A stretch of DNA of 64,000 nucleotides. Source: Sipunculus nudus. Taxonomy: Eukaryota; Annelida; Sipuncula; Golfingiida; Sipunculidae. Where the stretch lies: positions 44,237,058 to 44,301,057 of the forward strand of contig CM049310.1 in NCBI GenBank assembly GCA_026874595.1, in the 5' to 3' direction. The stretch's first letter is position 1. Every line of letters starts with the position of its first letter. The translations under genes were made by a program, and so were the position numbers. This document shows, piece by piece, positions 46,481 to 60,700 of this stretch. The notes under the pieces were generated by a model. The model had not been told where the DNA came from. It saw nothing but the letters and a program-made list of their open reading frames with translations, and made no database searches.

Positions 46481-47095
46481 ATGGATAAATAAGCAATTGT
46501 TCTGGAGCTTTCACAGGCAGCAATCATTTCTGTGAATTTGAGAGAAATAAAATGTATTATCTTGGAGTTAAAAAAAATCACAAATCACCAATTGTGCTTT
46601 GGTGATCATATTAGAATCTGACAGGTCTGTAATTTGATAGGGCTGGGGCCCCTATTAGGCAACGATCATCTCTTTGAATAGGAGGTTAATCAAGCATATT
46701 CTCTTTGAATTATTGTGTGCGAAAGTAAATGACCAATTGTGCTCTGGCGGCCATATTGAATTTCAAGTGGATCTGTAATTCAATAGGGCTAGAGCCCTCT
46801 TAAACACCGATCATCCCTATATATCTGAGAAAGATCAAGCTTATTCTCTCTAAAACATTGCACATAAAAGAAAATCACAGATTGCGCTCTGGTGGCCATA
46901 TTGTAATTTGGACAGGTCTTTAAATTATATGGATAGGTCTGGAGCCTTTATAGCACCAATCATCAAACATCTGTACAAATTTGAGAAAGATTAAATGTAT
47001 TCTTTATGAGATAATACATGCAAAAGAAAGCGTCAATGGTGGACGGATGGCAGGAATGATGGAAGAATGGACAGACAAGTCGATCACTATAAGGC
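46481..47095 (+). repeat. Tandem ~145-bp repeat with GACGGATGG-type tail
   Basis: Landmark ATTGTGCTCTGGTGGCCATATTG-like words recur at about 46590, 46735 and 46880, each followed by a CTGTAATTCAATAGGGCTAGAGCC-like stretch and AATCATC..TCTGAATTTGAGA. It ends GGTGGACGGATGG...GATCACTATAAGGC, a tail like that of family A (GATCGCTATAGC). Confidence 0.65.
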
Positions 47096-48225
47096 ACCGC
47101 TTTTCCAAGCATGGCCCTAATAAATCTATTATTGCTTGACATTATCTGATATGAAATATTTAATGAAAAATGGAACATGCAGCTGATGCAGCTATGGTAC
47201 GTCTTTAATCATACAACAAACTGTAAAACTGAAGTATTAGCATTAATTTGTGTTCTTAAACAAAACAACTTCATATTTTGCCACATGATTACAATCTGTA
47301 TTTTAAAGTAATATGCAGTGTCCACTGTCAGTATTTTTAATACACCTTTGTCAATAACATTACACATTTGGGTCTCAGATCAATCCTGATATTACATATA
47401 TAGGTCTTGATACAATACTTTAAGCTATAAATTAATTGTAACTCTTAAGCATACAGTATTCACCAATATTTATCTGTTAACTTATCACTGTTATTCCATT
47501 ACCTGTCAATATATGAATATATAGTTATATACCTATATGCATAAAAAATGTACATACTAGTTTATATTTTCAAGCTATAATGGTTAACACATACACACAA
47601 ATTATACAAAGTGGGTATTTCAACTTTCAGTCATTTTCTTATCAATGTCCATAACTGTGAGCAAGAAATGCATTAAAGGGGCCTATTCTGATACCTGATG
47701 TCCATAAACTAAAGATAATCCCTTGAACCTATTATTAAAATGGGCCGCTGCACACAGGCTGTTATATCCACATCTTATATCATGTGGGGGAGCTGCATAA
47801 AAAATTGAAACCCATTCAACAAGGACATCTGATGACAAGACACACCAACCAGAGTTTTGCAAAGGCCATTTTACAACAAGTGACCTTTCAAATTCAGCAC
47901 ATATGCAACCAACTACCTTGTCCCACATGCGACATATTTTCCTTTAACTGTTCATTCAAATCTGCTTGCAACACAGAGTCATGAAAAGTGACCATGCAAG
48001 TGAAGTTGCATGGTGACTTCCCAAATATGGCAAAGAACTGGTGCATAGCCAAAAAGGATGCAGGGCATGTGGGACATATCAGTTATAGCCTAAATGTAAT
48101 GCAAGACATGAGATTTGCTTTGCTTGTGTCAATCATGGCAGGTGAGCCGTTTAGCATGTGACACAAGCCTCTCAAACCTCATGGCTTGCATAATATTTCA
48201 TTGGGCTATAACCAATACTTATATG
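47096..48225. other. AT-rich DNA downstream of PGLS, nothing recognised
   Basis: Only short random frames are present. Confidence 0.35.
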
Positions 48226-48231
48226 TTTATT
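48226..48231 (-). terminator. Possible PGLS poly(A) signal
   Basis: AATAAA on the - strand about 370 bases after the PGLS stop. No downstream GU-rich element was confirmed. Confidence 0.25.
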
Positions 48232-48601
48232 TTTCCCCATTTGTCAACAATCCTGTGTTTACTATCAGCCTGTGAATAAACAAGCTCATATTTTTGTCTC
48301 AGAGGCATTATATGAGCTTTTCTTTACAGGAATCACCTCTAGAGTTTATAAATATATGCAGAGTAAGCCAAAAATCATATAAATTCTGTAGGAATTTTAG
48401 CTGAATAGCTGGCTTTAATGAGCAACAAATGCATCTCTGACACTGGAATGATCTAGAAGGTAAATAATCAAAGCAAAATTATGTTTAATATGTGATAACT
48501 CATCATAATTTACATAAAGTTCACATTCACCACAAGTTCTCTTTTCTCCATACAAGTCACCTTTGGTTCCATAAACTTTTCATGTTCAAATCAGGTTAAT
48601 T

Positions 48602-48727
48602 TTACATGGATGATTTAGTTTTTAAAAGTCTTCCTGCCCCTTGATCCAAAAACCAGTGCAGTTCACCTTGTGTTGGTTTTACACGAGCTGCTGGAAGGGG
48701 TGGGTCCTCAGTGCCTTCCAATATTCT
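48602..48727 (-). CDS. PGLS: PGLS exon 5 (C-terminus)
   Basis: [28 protein letters not shown], ending KTKSSM and TAA. The acceptor is TTTGTAG. Confidence 0.92.
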   Translation of the reverse strand, partial: RILEGTEDPPLPAARVKPTQGELHWFLDQGAGRLLKTKSSM

Positions 48728-51700
48728 CTACAAATACATGTAAGCATCTATTTTACTTTGGATGTTTATGGTAACTGACATTCAGCACCCTCCTGTAGTA
48801 TCGTATTTATTCTCTCATATTGACCTCTCTATTAATACGACCATTTAAAATGTTTGGTGACAATAATTTCTAAATTTCCTTTAATTTTTGACTGTGAATC
48901 AGATTTAATGATCAAGTCTGGAAAACTGATCATATAAGTGCTATTATGAACACTTTTGATGCCAACATGAAAGTGTCAGCAAATTTCAAAATGGCGGAAT
49001 CAAGCGAATCTTGGCATTCCCAAACATGCAGACAGAGTCCTGGTTTGCTTGATCAAACAACCTGCTTTCTTGTTCAACTGACAATTGTAATGATCACTTG
49101 TTTGGTCAAGGTGTGTTTTGATCCAGCATATTAATTAATTATCATTAGGGGTCGATATGATAGAATAAATATGGTATCTCCTCTAATCAATCAATGCAAA
49201 TGCCATTAAATGAAACATTAATCAAAACAAGCCTATGATAAATTACCCATTTTAATGTTTGGCTCTGCCGCAGATGGAGATATCTAACAGTCACAAATTA
49301 ATATCAAATATTACCTCAATCATTTATCAGCATTATTCTGCATCATTTATTTGGGACTGATATATTTCAACCAAAATTAAGAATTTCTTAATTAAGTTAG
49401 TGTTGTGCAAATTATCTGATCATATACTGATGATTGGGTTTTTTTCCTTACGACAAGTTGTTTGCCTTTTCATGAACTAGGTCATAAATTATTATGTATA
49501 AATGTGCAAAGAAGCCATATACTTGGTAAACATTTCTTAAGGAAGGGGGGAGGGGGACAGATAAGGAAAGCAGGACACAAAGTATAGACAACTCCTGATG
49601 AGAACCATCACAGTTCATCTGTCTGTTACCACTGAATGAATGATATTCACTTGAGGTGATGTAATCGCTGGTGTCCATAATATTCTTTAAGTTGTCTGTA
49701 CGTCATTTTGATTGTGCTGAAGAGATCTTAAAAAGCTGGTACTGACATGTGGTAGAGGATTTTGGTACAATTAAGAGAGATGATTGAGAATTTATTCAAT
49801 CTTGGATGTGGTGTATACAAAAGTCCTACCTGGACATATGCTCTCTGAGTGCTGCATGATTTGACATGTTTAAATCTTGTAAATTTGTCATTACTCATAC
49901 AGATTACATCCCTATATCAAATCAAACAGATCATAAACAAACACAAAATTCAATCATTGAAGAAACATCAGGGCTTGACATTTACATTTAACCGCTTGCC
50001 CAGGCAACAAAAAATAGTGGTAGGGCGACCAACAGTGGGTTCCTACTTGCCGAACTGGGCAAGTGGGTGCAACATAAACCTTTACACAATTGCCTGAATC
50101 TTGACCAATCTTAAGTTGGCCACTTTCTTTTTCAGGAGAAGTGAAATCATATTTTAATACCTCTAGCTTTAATTAAATGCGTTTAAATCTATTCAAATGC
50201 CAGAGATAAATATAAGAAACAAAATAATCGTGTGGATCAAATTTTTTGTGGTTGTGGCCATGACTACTGGTTTTGTGGGACAAGTAAAAATTTATGAAGG
50301 GCAAGTTAGAGCTAGTTGTCACTTGCCCTACTTGAAAAATACTTTCAAAAGTTAATGTCCAGCCCTGAACATTTTAGTTGAATATACAGTGAAACCTCAA
50401 AATTATGACTCCCAAAGGGAACTCATCAAATTTGTTGCATTTTTCAGGTGGTTGTCTGAGCAAGGTCTGATATAGGAGCAAGACTTGGGACCATTTTGGA
50501 CATTCTGGTCATTATTTTGAGGTAGTCACTAAACTAAGGTGGTCCTAAAGTAGAGTTTTACTGTATTATAGTATGATATAGAAAACTGAAGTGACATGAA
50601 GCACACACCTGGACCATTTCTGCTTTTCCTGATCCACATGACACGAAGACGGCACAGCGTGTTTTGTTAATGACTGGGTATGTGAGCGTGATACGTTCTG
50701 GTGGAGGCTTCGGGGAATCACTGATGGCTGCTACCAACAGGGATTTTTCCTGTGTGAAGAGCACTAAATTTACTAAGAATTGTAAATGTAAGATGGAAAA
50801 TCCCTCAAGTAAAACATCAACTTTGAACAATGGTAATTATTTGTAAAAGGTCCATTTCCATATGGCCAAATCTGAAAGATTATTGTATAAGTATATATTT
50901 CCATTTATTAAATATAAATATAATTAAAGTATTAAAAAACAGGCAAGCTTCTGTTTAGAACTATAAACTTTGACCCTTGAAGTGGACTTCAAAACCATTT
51001 ACATGTCTGTTAATATGAATATACATACAAAATGTCCCCATTAACAAAACAAACCATTTCACAAATGTGTCTTTCCTTTAAACTCATATATTTCTGTACC
51101 TCTCTCTGTTTCATTATACTTATATATTTCTCTCATTGTGCCTGTCTTTCAGTCTTCCTGTCAGTCTGACTTTCACTCTCTGTCTTTCATTTTGTCTCTC
51201 TCTTTCTCTCTCTCTTGACCTTTCTCTTGTTCTCATTCTATCTTTCTTTTGCTCAATCTCTTTCTCTACCCCTTCTCAATCTCTTTTGATCTCCCTTTCC
51301 CATTCTCAATTTTTCTCTTATTTTCAATCTCTCTTTATTTTGCTCAATCCCTCTCTCCCCCCTCTCAATCTCTTCTGATCTCCCTTGAACTCAATCAATC
51401 TCATGATTGATCTCAAAATCACTGGATCTCAAGTTCTCTATCTCATAATCCAGATCTTTCAAGTTGAAGATATACATCTCGTTACCTCCAGCAATGGATG
51501 CCCTGGGAACAAGGAGCAGGTATGACCATCAGGTCCCATGCCCAGGAGCAGCATGTCAAACCGTGGCTGAACCTGCCCAGCGAACACTTCCTTTATCTTC
51601 TTGCTGTACAACTCTGCTGCTTCTGAAACTGATAATTGACAGACAAAAGGTCAGTACATTAAATACAGAACACGCTAGACTTCCTGTAACTATAGGCCAA

Positions 51701-54700
51701 TATTCACCAAACTTGAACCATTCAAACAAACTTGACAGAGATTTGTTCTGAGGTTATTTCTGTGAAATATTGACCAATTTGGCTGAACAGTTTCAGGGGA
51801 GAAGACTTAAAGGTTTCTTTACCTTTTTCCATGTAAAATCTAAAGGGGCCTTTACACAGAATAGCGACCTTTCTGCCTCCTGTGTGCGACCACAACATTT
51901 ACCAGGTCATCGTAGGAGGCTCAAAGAAGGCAGAATGGTTGCTTAGGTCATTCAAAGGTGGTACACAAGAGTTTCAGACATCACCATGGACGCCATTGTT
52001 GCAGTGAGTTTTTGAACATGTTCAAAACAATCGCAGAAAGGTGGCCTAGGTGGTGGGTTGCTCAAAGGTGGCTCAAAGGAGGCAGAGGGGAGGCACAAGC
52101 ATTGCCGTAGTTGTAGAATGAAGGCACAGTGGTCACGCTGGTGGCACAGGGGAAGCAGAGGGAAGGCAGGCAAGAAAATGCCCTAATGCTGCATTTTGGG
52201 AGGCTCAAGGGAGGTACAAGTATCGCTGAAACAGTCATGGAGCAATTACACAGAATCAGGATTTTCTGGGGCTAGGTGACCATTGAGCGTTGTGGTCATT
52301 TTTTGGTTGCTCAAAGGTGGCAGCCCTGTGTAAAGGGGCCTTAAGTCAATGCAGATAGCCAGAAACGCCAATTTTTCAATATTATACATGTGTGTTCAGT
52401 TGTCAGGCATGAAACACACACAGGTAAGGATGGAGGCAGCTTGGACACAGCAGCTCAGACATGGTTCAGTTAGGTTAAAACTTTTTTTAATTTAGCAAAA
52501 CTCTTGCACACAACCCCATAGTTCTGTACATTATAGAAAAATTCCCCAGTTCTGTGTATTAAATATAAAACACCCCAGGTCTTTACATTAAAGACAAAAC
52601 CTCCAGGGTCTGTACATTTGATACAAAACACCACAGGTCTGCACATTAAATACAAAACACCCCAGGTCTGTACATTAAAGACAAAACACCCCAGGTCAGG
52701 ACATTCAAGACAAAACACCCCAGGTCTGTATATTTAACACAAAACTCCCCAGGTCTGTCCATTAAATACAACACACCCTATGTCTGTACATTAAGGACAA
52801 AACACACAAGGTCTGTACCTTTGAACATAAAACTCCTTAGGTCTGTACATTAAATACAACACAACCCAGGTCTGTACATTAAAGACAAAACACCCCAGGT
52901 CTGCAAATTAAAGACAAAACACCACAGGTCTGTACATTAAAGACAAAACACTACATGTCAGGACATTAAACACAAAACACCCCAGGTCGGTATATTAAAT
53001 ACAAAACACCCCAGGTCTGTACATTAAAGACAAAACACCACAGGTCTGTACAATAAAGACAAAACACCCCAGGTCTGCAAATTAAAGACAAAACACCACA
53101 TGTCTGTATATTGAAGACAAAACACCCCAGGTCTGCGAATTAAAGACAAAACACCACAGGTCTGTACATTAAAGACAAAACGCCCCAGGTCAGGACATTA
53201 AAGACAAAACACCCCAGGTCTGTATATTAAATACAAAACACCCAAGGTCAGTAAATTAAAGACAAAACACCACATGTCTGTATATTGAAGACAAAACACC
53301 CCAGGTCTGCGAATTAAAGACAAAACACCACAGGTCTGTACATTAAAGACAAAACACCCCAGGTCAGGACATTAAAGACAAAACACCCCAGGTCTGTATA
53401 TTAAATACAAAACACCCAAGGTCAGTACATTAAAGACAAATTAGCCCAGAATATAATACATTTCCTCAGACCAGCACTGTATATCATTTCTCACTCAAGC
53501 CTGATAATCTTAAGCTGCATGATTCAGTTATTTCAATGTGAATGAAATAGGAATGTAAACAAACACAAGACCTCAGGTGGCAGAGAAAGTCTCACCTGTT
53601 AATTTATTGGTTTTATGTTTAATATAAGTGTTTGGCAAATTACATCATGACCACCGTGCAAAAATTGAAAACATACATTAATCGAGACCTGGGTTTCTAC
53701 CCCTGTATTAAATAGAGTTATTCAAAGAATACAGTCTAATTATTTTTGTGTGAAATAAACTAAACAAACAATAATCCTGAAGGATATCTTGCGGTTTACA
53801 TTTATGTAGTCTTTCTTAGCTGGCAGCATTCAAATTTTTGACAAATCACAGATTTTAATCACTGGGGGACTTAAAATCCAACTGCCTGCAAGCACTGCAA
53901 AAAGGCCATTAAAGCTAAGTGCCACCCTTGCTACTGCGCATCGCGGACCCGCAGCCACTGGTGCACTTGCTATTGGGACACACTGAAAGACGGGCCCAGA
54001 CTTAGAAAACAGGGCCTAATTAAACATATGGAAAAAGACCCTTACGTAATAGAATCAATCTTGATACTGAGTTAAACATAAAGATTGGGTTTATCCCTTC
54101 CCTATGAAATAAATATTTAGCTTATAAATCATATTTTTAGTGGTAATTTATTACTCTTAATAATGGTCAAAATGGCTATATTTGGGGCCGTCAGAAAACC
54201 AAGGCCCACAGAAAACAGCTGCGTCATACTTATTTTATGCGTATTTTACACTTTCTATAATTGATAATAATAGAATGGACAGTAATCTAACCATAGACAC
54301 CAGAAAGGTAACTAAAATTAGGAAAATCAAGCCGATACCTCACTTAAATTCATGGTCCGACAGACGGTCAATTTTCCCGACATATGTCTCCCAGGCCAAA
54401 ATCAGAATGCATTTACACTCCATTACAAATTATATATTTCTCATGTTATGACTGGTTACATTAGGTTAGAAAATCATATAACTGTGTACGAGATTTAAAC
54501 GTAAAATATTCCGATTTCCATTCGTTTATTACGATTTTGGGATGGTCTTATAAAAGGCTAATGAACGTACCGTATACTATGACCGGACCCAAAACGTCAT
54601 GCAATGTACGGGGTACATAGGTCCAATTTTCAACATGTTTTGATTTAAATAGCCCTAATGGTTACTCCCGTTACTGTTCAAGTGTTTGATTTTTATTTGA

Positions 54701-57700
54701 ACTGGTTAAACCATAATCTTCAAATGAATTTAAATTTTATGTTTTAGGTATTAGTTAGGACCACAAATTAATGTAACACTATGTCATAGAATCGCTATTT
54801 TACTTAGTGAAAAAAAGTAGGAAATAATTGGAGGTAGCAGATCGATAATTAATTGCGTACTGCTGCTTCATTAATTGCCCTCCACACAATCCTGTATATG
54901 ATACCACTCCTGCTTAGTCACTTATCTCAGAATTTCATGTCATCATGCTAAGGGAAACAACTTTTATAGATATATGCATCATTTTTATGCAATTTTCTAT
55001 ATTCATGAAAAACAGAAACTAGTGTTTGACTGCCTAGATCTGTGGTGACCCCATATTTTTTGTGGGTGAAAATTTATCTTAGCGTATAAGTAATTCATAG
55101 GCCAAAGTAAAATAAGAAATCAATTCTTGTTTTTGTCAATTTTATTTTATTCCTGCAGAGGAGTGATGTATTCTGGTCATTGCCACAAGGTATTTATTTT
55201 TATTTTATATGAAATCTGGAAATATATTTTTCTGTTTTTATAATAAAATGTCTTTATTTCACCAAAAAAATGATGTTGTTGACTTCTTTTATTAAAAAAA
55301 AAGTTTTCAAATTACACTTTATTGCAATTCTGTAGCTTATTATTTTCTTTAACTGATTTTTCTTTAGTCCATCATAAAAGCCAGTTGACCACCATCTTGT
55401 TTAAATGTCTTATCTTACCAAAATGCATGGTGACCACTCTTGATCAGTTTGATTTCCAACATGAATCAACCTTAAGCACAAAGTATAAAAGTTTCAGTTG
55501 ATTATCAATCTAATACTTATAAAAGGAATTCAGTTCACGTTTGTTCGCAGTGTTCTCTAAAACCACGTTGTTTACAATATTGTGCCATACATCATTTTAA
55601 AGGTTATTATCCCCGCACTGACATAGGCGATATGAATATAAATAATTTTTAATATACATATAATTTTGAGTGATTTTTCCGTTTTTTTTACCGAGCACAG
55701 CCGAACTGCCTTCGGCAATTGCCAGAATGCATGCATCGTGGTCACTTAACCTCTAACACTAAGGACTATTGTTCATATGAATAACGCTTGCTTCAATGAG
55801 GGATTTGACCAACGTGCGTGGTCAGTAAAAGAGAAAAACACATGTTTCTCGCTTTATGAAATGGAGAGTTCAACCCAGGAGGATTAATGACAAAACCTAA
55901 TTCAAGGTTCCAATTTCAGGAACAGGGCTGGGGTGGTGTCGGGGGTCAGAAAATGGGATACGGACCTACTGCATGGAGTCCCACTGGGTCCGCTTCTGCT
56001 GCTTACGATGTATGCATATTTCTGATTCCTTCTTCAGGAACAGTTTCCTTGCAACGTACATTTAATTAATCTTTCATGTGTTCCTCACATCAACCGATTC
56101 TTTATACATCCAACAACAGAAACCAGTCAAATATCAACGAAACACTGTATGCCTCCGCGTCTCATTCCGGTTCGCAATGTAAACCATCACTGACAAGGTC
56201 TTTCAGGTAAACATACCGGGATATGATTTTTGCCACGAGCACAGCGCCACAAAATAACAGAAAAACTATTTGTACATATCATATTCCGAGAGTATCCCAC
56301 TAAAAATCTATATTTTCTTTTAACTTTTATAATAAAAAATGACCCAACATTCAATATCTCCGTAAATATACCTCCCAAACCGCGGTAAAAAGCCTGGTAT
56401 ACCGGGTTTATCAGCTAGTTCCAGAAATAATAGTGGTACTTCCCTTTAATCTGCCTCATGATTCAGATAAAAAGAGACTGCTAGGTGCTGCCACCTATTG
56501 ACAAGTTTGTAAACTAAATATCTCCTGTTAAGTGTCAAGAGCACTTTGACATTTGTTTGTGGTTTCATATAAAAAAAGCTTGACAGCTATACATTTTTAA
56601 GGATAAGTCCATGGACTGTTGATGCACTGCCTATAAGATCTACTTGAAGGAACCCATATGATACATATATATATATATATATCATTTTAATTCTTAAATA
56701 TATTAACAGGATAGAAATAACCTAGAAATCATAACCAATAGTTAAGACATTTATGTGAATCTCTGAGGTTGCTATCAAGCTGGCACCATTTGACCTTGCT
56801 ATATCTGTTAACCAACTAATGTTAATGTCACAATCTGGATCAGATCAGTTCATCAGTTTTCATGTCACAGCCAGGATCAGATCAGTCCACCAGTGTTAAT
56901 ATCACAGCCAGGATCAGATCATTCCACCAGTGTTAATGTCACAGCCAGGATCAGATCAGTCTACCAGTGTTAATGTCACAGCCAGGATCAGATCAGTCCA
57001 CCAGTGTTAATGTCACAGCCAGGATCAGATCAGTCCATCACTGTAATGTCACAGTCAGGATCAGATCAGTCAACCAGTGTTAATGTCACAGCCAGGATCA
57101 GATCAGTCCACCAGTGTTAATGTCACAGCCAGGATCAGATCAGTCCATCACTGTAATGTCACAGTCAGGATCAGATCAGTCCACCAGTGTTAATGTCACA
57201 GCCAGGATCAGATCAGTCCATCACTGTTAATGTCACAGTCAGGATCAGATCAGTCAACCAGTGTTAATGTCACAGTCAGGATCAGATCAGTCCACCAGTG
57301 TTAATGTCACAGCCAGGATCAGATCAGTCCACCAGTGTTAATGTCACAGCCAGGACTAGGTCAGTCTACCAGTGTTAATGTTACAGCCAGGACCAGATCA
57401 GTTAACAGTGTTAATATCACAGCCAGGATCAGATCAGTCCACCAGTGTTAATGTCACAGCCGGGACCAGATCAGTCCACCAGTGTTAATGTCACAGCCAG
57501 GATCTGATCAGTCCACCAGTGTTAATGTTACAGCCAGGACTAGGTCAGTCTACCAGTGTTAATGTCACAGCCAGGATCAGATCAGTCAACCAGTGTTAAT
57601 GTCACAGCCAGGATCAGATCAGTCTACCAGTGTTAATGTCACAGCCAGGACCAGATCAGTTATTAGTGTTAATATCACAGCCTGGACCAGATCAGTCCAC

Positions 57701-60700
57701 CAGTGTTAATGTCACAGCCAGGATCAGATCAGTCCACCAGTGTTAATGTCACACCCAGGATCAAATCAGTCCACCAGTGTTAATGTCACAGCCTGGACCA
57801 GATCAGTCCACCAGTGTTAATATCACAGCCAGGATCAGATCAGTCCACCAGTGTTAATGTCACAGCCAGGATCAGATCAGTCCACCAGTGTTAATGTCAC
57901 AGCCAGGATCAGATCAGTCCACCAGTGTCAATGTCACAGCCAGGATCAGATCAGTCAACCAGTGTTAATGTCACAGCCAGGATCAGATCAGTCCACCAGT
58001 GTTAATGTCACAGCCAGGATCAGATCAGTCCACCAGTGTTGATGTCACAGCCTGGACCAGATCAGTCCACCAGTGTTGATGTCACAGCTAGGACCAGATC
58101 AGTCCACCAGTGTTAATGTCACAGCTAAGACCAGATCAGTCAACCAGTGTTAATGTCACAGCCAGGATCAGATCAGTCCACCAGTGTTAATGTCACAGGC
58201 AGGATCAGATCAGTCAACCAGTGTTAATGTCACAGCCAGGATCAGATCAGTCCACCAGTGTTAATGTTACAGCCAGGACCAGGTCAGTCCACCAGTGTTA
58301 ATGTCACAGCCAGGATCAGATCAGTCAACCAGTGTTAATGTCACAGCCAGGATCAGATCAGTCCACCAGTGTTAATGTCACAGCCAGGATCAGATCAGTC
58401 CACCGGTGTTAATGTTACAGCCAGGACTAGGTCAGTCCACCAGTGTTAATGTCACAGCCAGGATCAGATCAGTCCACCAGTGTTAATGTCACAGCCAGGA
58501 CTAGGTCAGTCCACAAGTGTTAATGTCACAGCCAGGATCAGATCAGTCCACCAGTGTTAATATCACAGCCAGGATCAGATCAATCCACCAGTGTTAATGT
58601 CACAGCCAGGATCAGATCAGTCCACCAGTGTTAATATCACAGCCAGGATCAGATCAGTCCACCAGTGTTAATGTTACAGCCAGGACTAGGTCAGTCCACC
58701 AGTGTTAATGTCACAGCCAGGACCAGATCAGTTATTAGTGTTAATATCACAGCCTGGACCAGATCAGTCCACCAGTGTTAATGTCACAGCCAGGATCAGA
58801 TCAGTCCACCAGTGTTAATGTCACACCCAGGATCAAATCAGTCCACCAGTGTTAATGTCACAGCCTGGACCAGATCAGTCCACCAGTGTTGATGTCACAG
58901 CTAGGACCAGATCAGTCCACCAGTGTTCATGTCACAGCCTGGACCAGATCAGTCCACCAGTGTTCATGTCACAGCCAGGACAAGATCAGTCCACCAGTTT
59001 TAATGTCGCAGCAAGGACCAGATCAGTCCACCAGTGTTAGTGTCACAGCCAGGATCAGATCAGTCCACAAGTATTCATGTCACAGCCGAGACCAGATCAG
59101 TCCACCAGTGTTAATGTCACAGCCAGGACTAGATCAATCTGCCAGTGTTAATGTCACAGCCAGGATCAGATCAGTCCACCAGTGTTAATGTCACAGCCAG
59201 GACAAGATCAGTCCACCAGTGTTAATGCCACAGTCAGGATCATGCACTTAAATTTCCAAAACGATCTATACATTTATGAATGAAATAATATTCTTTTTGT
59301 AAAACCTTTTACTCGACATGTTCCCTTTGTAGAAACTTTTACTCAATATTTTTCTACACAACAGAAAGAATATATCAAAATTACATATCATGCACTAAAA
59401 TGGAAAAAAATCCTCCATTTGCAGTGCTTCAGTACCTGGAATTCCTGGAGTGTCTGGATAGACCTGTTCCAGTGGGACCTGATTCATCAGATCTATACAT
59501 TTATGAATGAAATAATATTCTTTTTGTAAAACCTTTTACTCGACATGTTCCCTTTGTAGAAACTTTTACTCAATATTTTTCTACACAACAGAAAGAATAT
59601 ATCAAAATTACATATCATGCACTAAAATGGAAAAAAATCCTCCATTTGCAGTGCTTCAGTACCTGGAATTCCTGGAGTGTCTGGATAGACGTGTTCCAGT
59701 GGGACCTGATTCATCAGATTCTCCTTGTAGAATGTGTACGTGCATTCTTTATCATCGTAAGCTATGTGTCGCTCATCACAGAAGAACACGCGCCACTTGG
59801 ACCAGTCAGTATTACCCTTAGGTAGACCATTGCACAGATACTTTGACAGACTGCCACCTGGAAGTAAAAATGCATAACACAGGTCAATGCACTTAAATGA
59901 AGTACATAATCTGTGATACAAAAACCTGAAACCAATTGAGAGCTTTTTCATGGAAAGAGAAAGAATTAAAAAAATAACAATAAAAATATTGATGTTTCAA
60001 AGCAATCCTTTCCTCAGAGTTACTACTTGATTCCTAAAGGAAATTTAAAATATTAATATGATACATGCTTTGAAAATCTATACCATAAATAAATAATTCA
60101 CAAAAACAAGGATTTCAAGAAAAAATATTCCGAGTCTGATTAAACGGAGCCAAGAGCAAATGGATTAATCACCTTAAATGATGCATCAGTTTCATCACTG
60201 GTATTTGTTTACTGATTTTTACTTTATTGTTATGGAGGGTAATGGATCTTATCATTAATACATATTATCAGGGCTAGCCCTGCCTATTCGCCAATTCGCC
60301 AATGGCTAGCAATTGGGAGATCTGGCGAAACAAAATACTCTCTGGCTAATTTATTGGCGAGAAGCATCTTTCCAATGCCCTTACTTAGGCCTAAAAAATA
60401 AGTTCTTTGTTTCTGAATATAGTGGTGAAAAATTTAGAGTAGGTAGGTATGGAATTACATATAGGTTTCAAGGAAATAATCCAAAATGTATATATACCAG
60501 GCCCTCCCATGTTGTCCCTCTGTCCAAAAAAAGGAGCGAGAAACCAGGTTGCAATATTACCCCCACCCTGACTAAAGAAAGCTGGTACATGGTAATCAAA
60601 TGATCTCCTTCATAAATATGCACACTGTATCTCTTACACATTTATACATAATTTTTGCCTAAGATCATAGAACGAGTAACTTAATCATTACTGTGATATA

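Larger units (their letters stand above)
51629..59662 (-). other. PGLS intron 2 (8 kb)
   Basis: The longest PGLS intron. It holds a family C scrap with a Harbinger-type MITE, the 30-bp and 37-bp minisatellites, a duplicated exon 2 end, and unannotated AT-rich stretches at 53460-56640 in which I see no exon. Confidence 0.85.

Noticed and set aside
52470-53440. CRISPR-like array (30-bp regular units)
   Set aside because: Units are contiguous with no spacers, in an intron of a eukaryotic gene. It is a minisatellite.
57851-59188. Open frames reading as repetitive Gln/Ser/Val-rich proteins
   Set aside because: They run through a 37-bp tandem repeat. 37 is not a multiple of 3, so the frames merely rotate, and there is no start, splice or family support.
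59431-59490. A second PGLS exon carrying the exon 2 tail
   Set aside because: It is the downstream copy of a 227-bp duplication. It has no acceptor of its own and would shift the frame.
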